A DNA stretch of 64,000 nucleotides. Origin: Mnemiopsis leidyi. Lineage: Eukaryota; Ctenophora; Tentaculata; Lobata; Bolinopsidae. Shown in pieces: positions 34,786 to 46,777 of this stretch. Location of the stretch: NCBI GenBank assembly GCA_000226015.1, contig JH155698.1, forward strand, positions 199,206-263,205. The letters run 5' to 3'. The translations under genes and the position numbers were made by a program. How positions within the stretch are numbered: position 1 is the first letter of the stretch; each line of letters starts with the position of its first letter. The notes under the pieces were generated by a model, which worked only from the letters and a program-made list of their open reading frames with translations, was not told where the DNA came from and did not search any database.

Positions 34786-35510
34786 TTATTGGAGCGATTA
34801 ATGGAGTGAGCGTTCCCTTACAACTTGTAGATAAAAAGCTACACTACAGAAAAATTGTCGATTGATAATCGAGAACATGCGAATGGAGTTTTAACATGAC
34901 TCATATCATACAGTTTTTATCAGTTATTTTATAGACAACAATCAAATTAACGAGTTTAATAGGAAAATCGTCGACCAATGGCGTCGCTTTTTCCAAATTT
35001 CCTCAAAGTTTCAAATATCTTTAATACTATCTTTAATGCTTAAATTTCAAATTCAACATCCCAAGATATCATCTGTAAAAATAGAAGAAACTTATACTTA
35101 GTAACGCTCCTAAACGCAATAAAATTTATTAATTGCAACTTAAATACAATATTAGTTATTCCACCGACATAAATAATACTTACGATAAATATTCAAATGA
35201 ATTATCAAAATAACAGTCAATAGTAGCAAAATTACAAAAAATTCACAATAGTATGGTAATCAAAAAAGAAATAACAACTTAAAGGAAATAATTTATCGTT
35301 TAATTATCAAATATATCAAAACATTTTATATCAAAATATTCAACAATAGATCTTATCTTAATCAAGGTTAATAAAGGTCACACAGACAGCTTAGATAAAG
35401 TATAAACAGCAATTACAAAAAACTTTAGACAAAACTTACTAAACCAATTTACAGATTGAGATAAATCTAACCGGAGTTACTACAATTTTGTAACCGGACG
35501 TCTCATACCC
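34786..35510. other. AT-rich spacer upstream of CHP1
   Basis: Very AT-rich, no coding frame. It presumably includes the CHP1 promoter, but I see no TATA or CCAAT element that I would defend. Confidence 0.5.
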
Positions 35511-35512
35511 CC

Positions 35513-35808
35513 CTTGGAAGATTCCCCATCAATATACCCAATCAAGATAACCCATCAAGATACCACATCAACATTCCCCATCAAGATACTCCATCAAGAT
35601 ACCCCATCAAGATACCCCATTAAGATACCCCATTAATATACCCCCATTAATATACCCCCATCAAGATACCCCGATTAAGATACCCCATCAAGATACCCCC
35701 ATCAAGATACCCCCATCAAGATACCCCATTAAGATACCCCATTAAGATACCCCATTAAGATACCCCATCAAGATACCCCATCAAGATACCCCATCAAGAA
35801 GATACCCC
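35513..35808. repeat. 13-bp minisatellite
   Basis: About twenty copies of aagataccccatc with variants (cattaagatacccc, ccccatcaagat). It ends only about 10 bases from the stop codon of the minus-strand gene at 35819, so it lies in that gene's 3' UTR. Confidence 0.9.
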
Positions 35809-35818
35809 ATTTAACGTC

Positions 35819-38800
35819 TCACTCTAAAGATGGCAGAGTGTGTACATGTCTGAGAGCCAGATGTCTCATATCTCTCAAAATGTCAGTTGTAGCCCACACG
35901 CTGTCTTTACTTAGCAGTCCGTTTAGTGAATGTAGGAGAGATCCAGTAGATATAGCCTGAAATTAGAGGTTACATTAGAGGTTAAATTTTTGGGTTAAAT
36001 TGGGGATATAGCCTGAAATTAGAGGTTAAATTAGAGGTTACATTTTTGGGTTAAATTGAGGATATAGCCTGAAATTAGAGGTTACATTAGAGGTTAAATT
36101 AGAGGTTACATTTTTGGGTTAAATTGGGGATATAGCCTGAAATTAGAGGTTAAATTAGGGGTTAAATTAGAGGTTACATGTTTGGGTTGAATTGGGGATG
36201 AAGATTTCAGTTAAAAATACAATACAGTCCTTTGTCTCTTTTGAGTAGAGTCACTGTTAACTGTAGCGAGATTGCTTAATGACAATGTCGTTCAGTATCT
36301 AAGAGCCCTGCCGACAAAAAAAATTAACATTTTATGGGTTCAAATAAATCGAGCTCGATCTATATCTGACATTCTGACACCTAAATAATCGACAGTTAAC
36401 TGAAGGGATACCGATGCGAAATAGCGGTAAGCACTAAGCCATACGATGACGGTAAAAATCGTGACTTCGATTCGTGATTTAGGATTCTTTGGATGACGAT
36501 TAAATGTTCAAATCGCATACTATGGACACATCAAAAGAATGATCATCCTCCAACAAAATATCTCAACTCCGCTATACTCGACCTACCTGCTCAACAGAAG
36601 AGAGATTGTCCAAGTAAGTGTGGTCGATATCAAAAGGGTTTGCCGGGGGAGGTTCAGTAGTCAGTAGGACCAACTCCGCTAAGATATCCCAGATGGAGAT
36701 AGTATCTGCCATGTATCTCGTTATACTGAGAAGGTCTATCGGACTGTCTCTGTCTACTGTACCGTACATCTCACATCTGAAGAGGATATTTGTGTTGGAG
36801 CAGTTTTTTAGTATTGGTCGGATTGGTGGTTGGTAAGTAGCTGGTAGATAAATAAATCTGTGAAATTCCTTCATGTTTCCTTAACATCTAGTTCCCATTA
36901 CTCAATCCAGATTCAAACCACAAATTCCTCAACCTCCACCAAAAACAAAACGTAACATACTCAATACTAAAACAAACTCAATACTAAAACAAACTCAATA
37001 CTAAAACAAACTCAATACTAAAAGAAACTCAATACTAAAAGAAAATCAATTTGCTAACCTAGAAACAAGCCGCTCATGTCCAGTTCTGACCCAGACAAAG
37101 GGTCTCCTGTAGGTCTCGTAACACCCTATCAGATAGGAGGTGTACTCCTCGTCCTCGAAACCGGGGGTGTGTCTGCAGGGACTAGAGGGAGGGTGCTCTC
37201 TGTCCGTCATCACTGGAGCGGTTGTGTTTCAGGTAAATCGGTAAGTTTTTGGGTAAGAAATAGCAATTTTTTGCACTTTTGCTGCTATAATGAATCTTTT
37301 AAGAGGGCATTCTTCGAAATCTTTGTTATGAATAGGACCATAAGGTATGTAAGCATCTTTTTTGTAGCTATAATCATCTATCATCTTGCTGCTATAATCA
37401 TCTATAAGGTTCATGATTTTTACAACTTTTTTGAATAAGTGCTCTAGAACGAATGCGATGAAATGAGATGAAACCTTTTTCACAAACCTGGATCGAAGTT
37501 AACAAGATCAAGTCTATCAGAAGCAACATTCTGAGTGTCCTTGTTGTTATTAACGACAGTAACTAACAACTCTTCACTGCTCCTCAGGTACAGGGTAAAG
37601 TGTTTGAATCCCTCCAGACAACCGACTACTTGCATCTGAGAGAGGCATGTCAGAGCGTCAGGGATGTTATGTTCTGTAGTGTAATGGATACCGTGTGAGA
37701 GATGTTATGTTATGTTATGTTTTGTAATGGAGAACTTTGATTGTAATGGATACGGTGTATGGTCCAAATGTAAACAATACACGTAAATGTACACACCATA
37801 CATAAATACACAATACAATGTTCATTATACTATACAGCTATAACATATTACGGTTGGAACCGTATTCCGTACTTATTTTGCATACTCTACTATTACACTT
37901 TCATATAAACATACATTCAACCCCATGATCTTCTTGAATTATACACAGGGACATAGGAAAACTTAGTAACTCTATCCATGAATATATGAAGATCATAGGA
38001 TCCCGGCTGCTGTTGTATGAGGCTCTGTAGTTTTTGTCCTATTATGTACAATTTTAGTTGCTGGGCTGCCCCTAAATCAGTGTTGGAAAAGCTGGACAAT
38101 GCTTATAGACTTCATCTACGATCAATTTCGAATTACAAGTATCCTCACTCATTTCCAACAAAATCTTGTATTAACGCTGCAATGCCGAGCCTTTGTCAGT
38201 GCGAGTGGCTCTTATTCAATGGAGGATGCTGGATCATATACTGCTTGGTTCAACAGATGTTTGCAAGGGGGACATGGACGACCGCAGTCAAACCTTTTCT
38301 CACTGATATTACAAGACCTCAGTGTTCAAAAATATTTGTTGAAAGATTTGCATGATTTAAAATTGTCAACGTCAATTGCTCACGATAGAGCTCTTGAGCT
38401 ATTTGAGAAGTTTGCTTAATATATGACTTTTGTCACATATTAGGGAACAGAGATGTATTTTAACTACCTGTTTCTTGGCGCTTTATTTCATATATATATT
38501 CATGAACAACGATATGCATGAAACATCGATGTTCTATAGGTCAAAACAAATGAAATTACCAGGAACAGATAAAAATAGACACTATACTTATACAACGCAT
38601 TGATTTGTCATCAATTTCATCGACAACATTGAAATTTAATATCCGAACGGAGCACACGAACTAAAATAGTAAAACAACCAATGCAAAGTTGCCAACAATG
38701 AACAACAAATGGTGCGTAGTTCACAGAAAAGTTCGTTTATGAAATCGGATCCACGAAATGTTTGCTCAAATAATTGTATCATCGAGATCAAATAAAAGAG

Positions 38801-40014
38801 AGACAAAGAACAGATCACATCGAACTACTTTAGCAAGTATATGATAATAGATCTATTGCGCTTGGTAGCTAAGGGACTTTTCATTAAACATTGTATAGAG
38901 TATCTCTCCTAAAAGCAGTGAACTTTGACCGGATGCAGGGTAAATACTGTTTGTATATTTGAATATTGTTTGGTTACTCAACAAGGGGGAAACATATCAA
39001 TAAACGTTTTATATGCGTCATAAAAAGCCAGATTGTAAGATAAGATCGTGTGAATTAATGCCTTAAGATAAGGTGGATTTCTCTTTGTGATTTGATTGAT
39101 ATTGATGACATTGAGAAAAATACTTAAATATCGTGAAGAGATGTAAAACAGAACAATTTAAGCGTCATAAGGAAGCTGAAACTGCATGCGAGGTTACCTG
39201 AATACAAGCTAAACAGATTTTAGAAATAGAACATCATCATTAAACTGCGGTATAAAACTAGGGAGTAATCACCGTGACATAAGAAGAAACCCATTCCAGT
39301 ACCGCTGGAATATCTTTGAAAATTAAGTACAACTTTATAAACCAATCAAATCTCAGTATGATCTAAATATTGAGCATGATTTAATTCCTGTTCCTTTCAA
39401 CACGACCCATTCCTACTTTCAATTAATCGAAAGTTGCTGAAGCCAGGGGCCGTCTCTAAACGATCACAACAAAGAAGTGAAAGGTCTTCCTACCAACTAA
39501 CCAAGGGTTAATGGCACATATAAGTGTGTTTTATTGTAATCATCAGCATATATATCAGCATAATATCATGATCTTATATTTCCGGCTTAAGTGCTGAGGG
39601 CAGAGTTCAGCTTAAAGGGCATCTTGATTCTTGTCATGAGTTAATGATCGATACTTCGTTGACCTTTATGCTTCATGTCGGGGCAGCTAATTAGGAGCCA
39701 TATCTTTGGAGGTCATTAAAACCTTATCAAAAATTGTCTCTAAAATCAATGCAGAGCTAGATAGCACTACCCCCAACCCCTGTTGTTTATATATAAACAA
39801 TACTGTAGAAATGAACACATATATGTTACAACAGACAAACTTATAGAGAAATAACACCTACCTATATATAAAAAACACTGTACAAATAAACATATATATT
39901 TTAGAACAGACAAAATGACAGAGAGATAGAACCTACCTCCTGAGACAAGATCAGCATCTTCCTTCTATCTGGAACTACTAGTTTTGTTCTGGTTATGGAA
40001 CTACACACACTCAT
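35819..40014 (-). CDS. Unrecognised protein, 235 aa, 5 exons
   Basis: I do not recognise the family. The minus-strand exons are 40014-39937, 37635-37488, 37212-37059, 36776-36587 and 35956-35819 (TGA 35819-35821); all have AG/GT borders and the phases sum to 236 codons. The protein starts MSVCSSITRTKLVVPDRRKM, followed by MQVVGCLEGFKHFTLYLRSS and then EELLVTVVNN. The middle reads EDEEYTSYLIGCYETYRRPF and VWVRTGHERLVSRCEMYGTV. A helical part follows (LLSITRYMADTISIWDILAE), with TEPPPANPFD, and the end is LRHVHTLPSLE. There is no signal peptide, membrane segment or metal-binding cluster. The N-terminal strand-rich part could be a longin- or PH-like fold, which is only a guess. Intron 1 (2.3 kb) contains a LINE remnant on the other strand. 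Introns 3 and 4 contain tandem arrays, one of which overlaps the last splice acceptor. Confidence 0.78.
35949..36195. repeat. Tandem array (56-68 bp unit) that duplicates a splice acceptor
   Basis: Copies begin with gatatagcctgaaattagag at 35949, 36005, 36061 and 36129. On the minus strand each reads ctctaatttcag/gctatatc, which is the acceptor of the last exon of the 235-aa gene (AG at 35957-35958) plus its first eight coding bases. Intron 4 therefore ends in four near-identical acceptors, of which only the last leads into the exon. Confidence 0.9.
36955..37045. repeat. 16-bp tandem repeat
   Basis: Five to six copies of aaactcaatactaaaa in the third intron of the 235-aa gene. The array ends about 14 bases from the donor of the exon ending at 37059. 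Confidence 0.9.
38030..38420 (+). pseudogene. LINE ORF2 C-terminal remnant
   Basis: Pieces in three frames give the familiar post-reverse-transcriptase tail of non-LTR elements: SVLEKLDNAYRLHLRSISNY and KYPHSFPTKS (about 38075-38165), then NAEPLSVRVALIQWRMLDHI (about 38180-38245), then GRPQSNLFSLILQDL...AHDRALELFEKFA ending in TAA at about 38417-38419. At least two frameshifts separate them. No other part of the element is visible. It lies in intron 1 of the minus-strand 235-aa gene, in the opposite orientation. Confidence 0.65.
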
Positions 40015-41882
40015 ATTTCCTAATGTACAAATAGTGATGAGGGTGTCTGGTGCGAGAGAGTAGCGCTGAATACAACTTTCAGGAAGAAATTTAAAAATCT
40101 TAGTAGTCGGTGTTTTATCATTAAATTTAGTTGAATGGTTTTGTCTTTTTGTAATGATATCATGGTATTACATATATTGTTTGCTTATAATTTTATGAGC
40201 TCTGGAGTCTGGAATAAAGTAAAACAAACGTAATTTAGAAAAGTGCGAAAACCCACGAAAATCAAATAAGCTGTTCTCTAAAACCCATACTTAACAGCAA
40301 GCAAGCAAATTAATTCAAACAAAATGAAAAATCCCCCGTAACTTGATAGCGGTCAATAACAAAAAACGCTCTCAATTTAACCCGTTAATTCAGAAAATAA
40401 TGAGTAGGGTACACAGTACATAGTTACCAAGGCAATATTGCTGAATTGCCTAAAAATTAAAGTACGATTATCACTTTAATTGTAACATGACAGTTTAAGT
40501 TCAATGCCCATGGTTTAAATATTGCCTGTTATACCTATTTGTGCTGATGAATTTAAATGTGAATTATTCAAGATAATTTATTAGAAAACGTATCACATTT
40601 GATCAGCACCTTGCTAAATTACAAATACATTTCATAAATAATGATTGGTTAAATTATCGACTGTACAGTAAAAATTTAAAAAAGACGTAACCGAATTATC
40701 TCATTATATATGGACATCCATATTCTTGAGGAAGCGAGGATGATCGTCGACTTCTTGTGTGATAGGGCAATTGTTTTTTTTCTTGGCCAATCTGTATTCT
40801 GTATGCGTATCGTTCTATAAAGTATGTTTAATGGGCCAACTAAAATAAATCTATTAAAAAGTAAATGGCTTTAAAATAGCCGAGTTTGAAAGATCATTAA
40901 GAATCGGCCCTTAAATAAGGTAACGACCACAGCGTAGCCGAAGTTGCCACGACAATCTCTGTCACATGACCACTAATCTACACATCCTCCTCAAAAATAG
41001 TGATATCCATTGAAGAGGAATAGCTACAAACTGAAACCACAAACGTGACCTACAACATGCACCTACTTTATAGCTAACAGCCACGCCAGTAGAGCCTGAA
41101 CTTTTTTGGTTGCTATTGAGCCCCAAGAGACATTTTGACTGGAGGAGTAGAAGCCGACATAGAGCTCATACTTTTCGACCAAACCCGCCGGCATAGTGCT
41201 CATACTTCTCGACCAAACACGCTAAGTTGCAAAGTTGACCCCATACGCCATGTTCAACCTTATGGTCGGCCTCCTCCGGAACGGAGTACAAAGCATATTG
41301 TCACTATTATGGCATATTGACACTTATGCATTATCTAGTGGTTTCTATCTACAAATTGTTGCAATATCTTCAATCCTAAGCTTAGGAGGCCGGGGGAAGA
41401 GCGACCCGGATTTATTTAACTTGCTTAGCCAGAGTGTCCGATTAAATGGTCAAGTAATTTGATTACAATCATGGTCAAAATTTAAAATTGGCGAGCTCAA
41501 ATGAGATATTCACTGGTACCCACTCCGCGGTGTAGTGCTACCTATATCATGCAGGTTTTGCAGCGTCAATATCAGCGCACAGCTAGAATTTAACCGTTGT
41601 TACACCAATATGTAACAGTAATTAATTACATAATAACATAACAAATATATTACCTAATTCATAGAGAATTTAGTTGTTTGACCCTAACAAGAAACGTCAT
41701 TAATGAAAATAAACAAACATATTGAAATAAGATAATAGCCAGTTTCCTGTTCGTAGGATCTCAGAAAAATACTCAACACCTCAGTTACAATTATCCAGTT
41801 TTGATATTAAGTTACTAATTAAAGTTACTAATTAAAGTTACTGATTAAAAAGTCAAGAAATGGCACAACAACTCAGAAATGT
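40015..41882. other. Spacer between PIGH and the 235-aa gene
   Basis: AT-rich and without a supportable gene. The sequence catagagctcatacttttcgac is loosely repeated at about 41160-41215, and a 12-base unit aagttactaatt occurs three times near 41815. The promoter of the 235-aa gene should lie just above 40014; no clear motif was seen. Confidence 0.45.
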
Positions 41883-43596
41883 TTACGATCCTTTCTTGTT
41901 CTTCAAATCTTTAAAGGACTGGTTAATATTGTTTCTCGTCTTTTCGTACAAACAATCATCAGTTCGCATAATGTTATCTTTACCGAATACACTCAGATTC
42001 TTCTCGATCGCGTCCTCAGTATACCTGATTTAATAGAGTAAATTAAGTGATTGTACAATGTGCTCACTAATTGTACAATGTGCTGAGTAATTTAACATAA
42101 TCGTGTATTGTATCCTCTTGTTGTACGGAGATCTGTAATCTCTAAAGAAACAACTTAAGAAGCTTATACTTTACAAAAGTAATGTTAACACATGGATAAT
42201 TTTTCAAGCGACTCAAATTAAGATTTGTAAACCTGAGAATTCCAGATCGTATCTTGTTAACGGTTTCCAAGTTTGGTCTGAGAGAAGTAAAAAGTGGGAC
42301 CTGCTCTGATTTCTGCTCACCTGTTCGCACCATCAGGTTTAATATACCTGTACCATTGGAGAATGGAGATGTTTAGTTTACCGGCAAGATCCAGACCTAG
42401 TGACGTTGCCATAGCAACGATAACTAGATTCGAAGAAGTGTCGTTTTCATTCCTTATACAAAGAAAACCAGACCTGGTGTTTTTTTTACCATTGGGCAAA
42501 TTCCAGGGTCTCATGGTTATGGTCAGTGCAACACCCCCTCCTCCCCCTTATAACTTGGTTTAAATATCACTGCAAGAATCAAATGTTTTCATTAAATTGT
42601 TAGCCAATACTCGTATTACGAAAGTTTAAAAAGTAGCACACGGCAGATTTTAAGTACACTAACCGTGGACTCTAGATCCCATAATATTCTCAATAAGAGT
42701 AATTCCTAGCAATCTGTTGATTGGAACTGACTGAAACATCTTCCTTCCTGAAGACACAAAGTTTATCTAATTGGGTCTAGAAAGTTTTTCGACGGCTTTT
42801 TTTTTCTCGGCTAAGAATCTCATACTAAAAAATCTCTATCTTTATCTTTTTACCTTTACTTTTATCTTTACTTATCGAGGCAAACTATTGTGCAAAACAA
42901 ACAACATATACCGAGAAGTGTAGTAGCTGAATATGTGATGCAGGTATCTTTGATAACTGTGACAGTCTCTTTGCAAACTTTAGAAAGTTCGTAGTACAAC
43001 ATCATCAATATAGATACTGCAGACATGAAATCACGGGTTATTGTGACGTTAAAAATTTCATATTTTTTAATCTGAATTTTGATTAAAACGTAAAGACGCT
43101 TGAGGCCTTCTATACCATTGAATAATGATGCAATGATGCTATTATAAAATCATTTATTGAAGCTACAAACTATCAAATTATTTTAAACTATATATACCGT
43201 ACAATAAACTATGAAACTAGGTACTAAATACTTATGAAACTAGGTACTACATACTTATGAAACTAGGTACTACAGACTTATGAAACTAATTACTACATAC
43301 TTATGAAACTAATTACTACATACTTATGAAACTTATTACTACATACTTATGAAACTAGGTACTACATACTTATGAAACTAGACTGGCGCCTAACCTAGAA
43401 CGATAACGAAAGCACAGTTCCGGAACCAGATCATACTTAGCATTGCAGCAAAAACTAGTATCACTCTGAAGGAGATCATGTTACGTTTCCTGTTAGGCAG
43501 CTCGATTATGTACTGTAACGACAACCCGTCTTGTTTGGTAGTGAGTATTCGTACTGAGGAGTTCGTACTGGGCACGTGGATCTGTTCTTTTTCCAT
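41883..43596 (-). CDS. PIGH: GPI-GlcNAc transferase subunit H (about 240 aa, 5 exons)
   Basis: PIGH is the small ER-membrane subunit of the complex that adds GlcNAc to phosphatidylinositol, the first step of GPI-anchor synthesis. The minus-strand exons are 43596-43395, 43016-42912, 42747-42664, about 42537-42348 and 42024-41883 (TAA). Exons 1-2 make the two-helix membrane hairpin (NMISFRVILVFAAMLSMIWF, then FVIVLVSILMMLYYEL) and the PIGH core strand KETVTVIKDTCITYSATTLLG (human KxDQETLLIIDSLGIQMTSSY). Exon 3 gives MFQSVPINRLLGITLIENIM, matching the F-I/V-P...VINEAI part. Exon 5 encodes a Lys/Asn-rich tail after the helix ILQWYR-YTEDAIEKNL. Exon 4 is odd: the only acceptors in the right phase (after 42538 or 42541) sit in a purine run. 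The alternative acceptor with a better context at 42474 is out of phase. The protein is longer than human PIGH (188 aa) because of inserts in exon 4 and the tail. Confidence 0.78.
43196..43382. repeat. 22-24-bp tandem repeat in PIGH intron 1
   Basis: Eight copies of atgaaactaggtactacatact with aatt/aggt variants, ending about 12 bases from the donor of PIGH exon 1. Confidence 0.92.
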
Positions 43597-44889
43597 TTCC
43601 TATTTGAAGGGATTGTTGTAAACTTTATCTGGTTGTGAAATCTATCTGTAGTAAATTCAGTTACTTTTATTTGTAGTAAAAGGTGTAAAGTTTATCTAAA
43701 GTAAATCTAGTAAATTATACGTCTAAATGCTAGATATTTCTAGGTTTAAAGTTTATCATGACCAGACAAAAGATGGTATGAAAACACGGAAACACTGTAA
43801 GATAGATTTTGTATTACACTGTAGAGGAACAGTTTAATCAAGGAAATCAATAATGAGAAAAACCGGATGTCTTATTACTTATAATCAAACGCTATCCATG
43901 ATATCCAATTTTCCATCAGAATACTGTCAATGCCTCATCAAATCAAATGAGAAATAAAAACAATACCTATAGCTATCCTCATTATTCCGAATTAATTGAA
44001 GGCAGTGATTAGCCATCAAAATACGATAAAATTGAACGAAAATGGAAGAACAGTATACAGTGTATACTTAACAATAAAACATAATCATTAAAATCACACC
44101 GGTCCATGTCAAAATGGTAGAACAATTTTATGGGACTTGTAACAATACCATGACGGGTAAGAATAAAAGTAAATATCGTATAGACGAGAATAAACACCAC
44201 ACAGCTCTACAGCGTGGTATAACAACACAGTGTATATAAATTATATATACAGAGTGTACATATATATGTGATACCGTTAGCACTGTAAATCAGGTTTACA
44301 TGGTAGGGTACACCTGGGCTGAAATGTAACGTTTCTACTAGTGAATTGTATAATCAGGAGCTCTACTGCTAATCCTACAATTTTGTATTTAACCTATAAA
44401 CCTGACAGAAATGTTTTCATAATGTTAGATGTCAGTGGGTTGTAGGGTATGGGAAAATTTGTTATATTTTGCTTGTAAATCTTATATGGTATAGTAACAG
44501 GTTATTCCGACATCCAGTTCAATTCCGTTAAAGTTATTTTAGATCAAAGAATTACCTATTTGTTTGCCCACATTCCAGGGTTCAATCAACTTAAACTATT
44601 AAAGAATGGTATAGAACCAATTAAAATTCTCGACTAAACATTAACGAAAAGGCAACCTCCCTAAAAGAAAACTGTTTTCCGTGACTGTGCTCAAAACAGA
44701 CCAAAGCAAACGCTACTGCTGTTGCATTAGACAAATAAAATGGGTAGCTGTTTAGGTTCAAAATACCTAATATGTACTGATCGCTGTTGCACATCCCGCA
44801 AATTCTTCCCACATTTCTCAAAATGGTATAAAAATCAGCAACACAATGGACACAACAGTTCAATTAGGCTTGATCCTAAAAAGAAAATA
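43597..44889. other. Spacer between TRAPPC1 and PIGH
   Basis: AT-rich, about 1.3 kb. It holds the 3' UTR of TRAPPC1 and presumably the promoter of PIGH. No gene was seen; frames on both strands are short and of low complexity. Confidence 0.5.
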
Positions 44890-46199
44890 TTACATTTCTC
44901 TAATTCTAGTATTTATGAAAGTTTCGATTTTACTTTTAAATAGTTCACTGTCTATGCTGTCTTGGAGAGAGAGAAGAGGATTCTTTACCGCAAATTCCAC
45001 ATAAACCTGCCAAAGTGTTGGAATGTCATATTCATATCATATTTCAAAATTATAATTTTCAAACTCAATCTGAAAATTGAAATTGAGTATGATTGCAAGC
45101 ACGAGACCATGCTTAGCGTGACCAATACAGTAGCTTTTTATTCAGAATAAAAAGACTCTGTAATGAGCCGGTGCAAGAGAACAATAAGACATGATGTTAT
45201 GGGACCGTGAAACAACGAAACAGTGGACAGATGTCCCGAAATCTATTTATAGTAACAGAGTATAAAGCATGACGGCTGCTACAATATTGATCGAATTACG
45301 GGACAATAAGGCAGTCTCATGTTCAATTGCACGAGGTAGTTGGTCTGAAATGATCCTCATCATAAACTCGAGATTAGAATTTGAGGTACCTCCAATCTCT
45401 TACAACAAAGACCACTTTAAATATTTGAGATGAGAAAATTTGTCAGCATCAAGGTGCCCCTTCAGAATAACTATGGAAGCTTGAGAACAGGAGTATCGAA
45501 AACAAAAATGTGCTCAGTCCTGTGCCTTCCGGTATCAATAATGAAATGACAAAAACCAAACCTCTTTATAAAGGGCATGTAGAATCTCGTTGATTGCCTG
45601 CGAGCTCCACTCAACACTGGTGTTGATCACAAACTTACACCCTGAGGGTGTCTCGTACATGGATAGTTTGTAATTGTTCGTTTGGTAGCTCTGAAAACTG
45701 TCCGATCTGAATGTTTAAACGTCAAGGAAAAGTTTACTTAAATTCTTCTGAATTCTTGTTTCATGTCATAACTTATTTTGTGAAATGAAATGTATCATGG
45801 TCTATCAATATTGTGCATGATATATCAAAAGGATACGTTGCAGGACTGATCCTTGACACAAAGGACTTGAGAGAGTAAAGCATTCCGTAAACAAGCTTGA
45901 ACTCCTGTGGAAAGTATTCTCAATCAGATAGCTGACTACACCATTTTAAAATGGCAATTAGGTGTTTCAATCAAATCTTTAAACAATTAAATAGATTTAT
46001 TTATGGTTCCAAACAAGAATAATTTGTAACATGAAGGTCTATGAAAAACATGTCACACTAAATGTAAATCCTTTATCTTTATTCCTTAGTCGCTAAAAAC
46101 TACCTCATCTTGGCTCATGTCTGTTTCCCTGGTTCTCTCCCACTCCCCATAATACAGACACTGACCAACAGGATTGAAGATGTAGAGATTGTATATCAT
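44890..46199 (-). CDS. TRAPPC1: Trafficking protein particle complex subunit 1 (141 aa, 4 exons)
   Basis: TRAPPC1 (yeast Bet5) is a longin-fold core subunit of the TRAPP complexes, which act as exchange factors for Rab1 in ER-Golgi transport. The minus-strand exons are 46199-46104, 45904-45837, 45706-45562 and 45006-44890 (TAA); phases agree, 142 codons. MIYNLYIFNPVGQCLYYGEW parallels human MTVHNLYLFDRNGVCLHYSEW. EFKLVYGMLYSLKSFVSRIS parallels YKLMYGMLFSIRSFVSKMS. YQTNNYKLSMYETPSGCKF parallels FQTSRYKLHYYETPTGIKV. The last exon FAVKNPLLSLQDSIDSELF parallels LVVKNPLCPLGQTVQSELF. The loop seen in many orthologues between exons 1 and 2 is short. Length is almost that of human (145 aa). It lies 580 bases downstream of the ferrochelatase stop and in the same direction. 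Confidence 0.95.
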
Positions 46200-46368
46200 T
46201 TCGATCTATTAGATCATACCATTTCCCCTAATAATTTCATTATCATACTATAACTCAAAATAAGAATAGTTTCATAAGACAAACAGTGATAGTTTCTTGA
46301 AAGTCTGTACTTCCAAAATAAGTCTATGTTTCCATAAATTGAATTAAACAAATCAGACATCGAAATTA

Positions 46369-46556
46369 CAGTAAAACCTCTATTTACCGGGCCTCACAGG
46401 GGGAAAGGGAGAATGCCCTGTAAATTATGAGACACGGTAAATAGAGGTACAGTAGATAGAGGTTTTACTTTATTGAGAAATATTGGCGGAAAGGAAGAAG
46501 GCCCGGTAAATCGAGGAGCATGGTAAATAGAGGCATGGTAAATCGAAGTTTTACTG
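46369..46556. mobile_element. MITE with TIR cagtaaaacctctattta
   Basis: The left end cagtaaaacctctatttaccgg is preceded by TA; the right end ...taaatcgaagttttactg is its near-complement. An extra internal end (tagatagaggttttact at about 46451-46467) suggests a partly duplicated copy. The CAGT terminus, the TA on the left and the small size fit a Tc1/mariner/pogo-type MITE. The right flank reads CA rather than TA. It lies between ferrochelatase and TRAPPC1. Confidence 0.7.
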
Positions 46557-46777
46557 CATGGCGATTGATAGTAAAACAAAGCTAACAAAGAGAACCATAT
46601 TTTGTTCAAGGTTTAATATAGAAAAGTTAGGATGAAGGAAAATACTAAAATGAATTTCAACATTAGGGTCACTTCAAAAGAGGGTCATCTTTTAACAAAT
46701 GTTTGAATTCCCTCAGACAAAAAATGTTCAGTGTTCACTTGAGCAAAATTTAGTGTTAGTTAACCAATTATAAGGCT

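Noticed and set aside
42294-42563. Plus-strand frame of 89 codons with a Pro run
   Set aside because: Complement of PIGH exon 4; the minus-strand reading connects in phase with the rest of PIGH.
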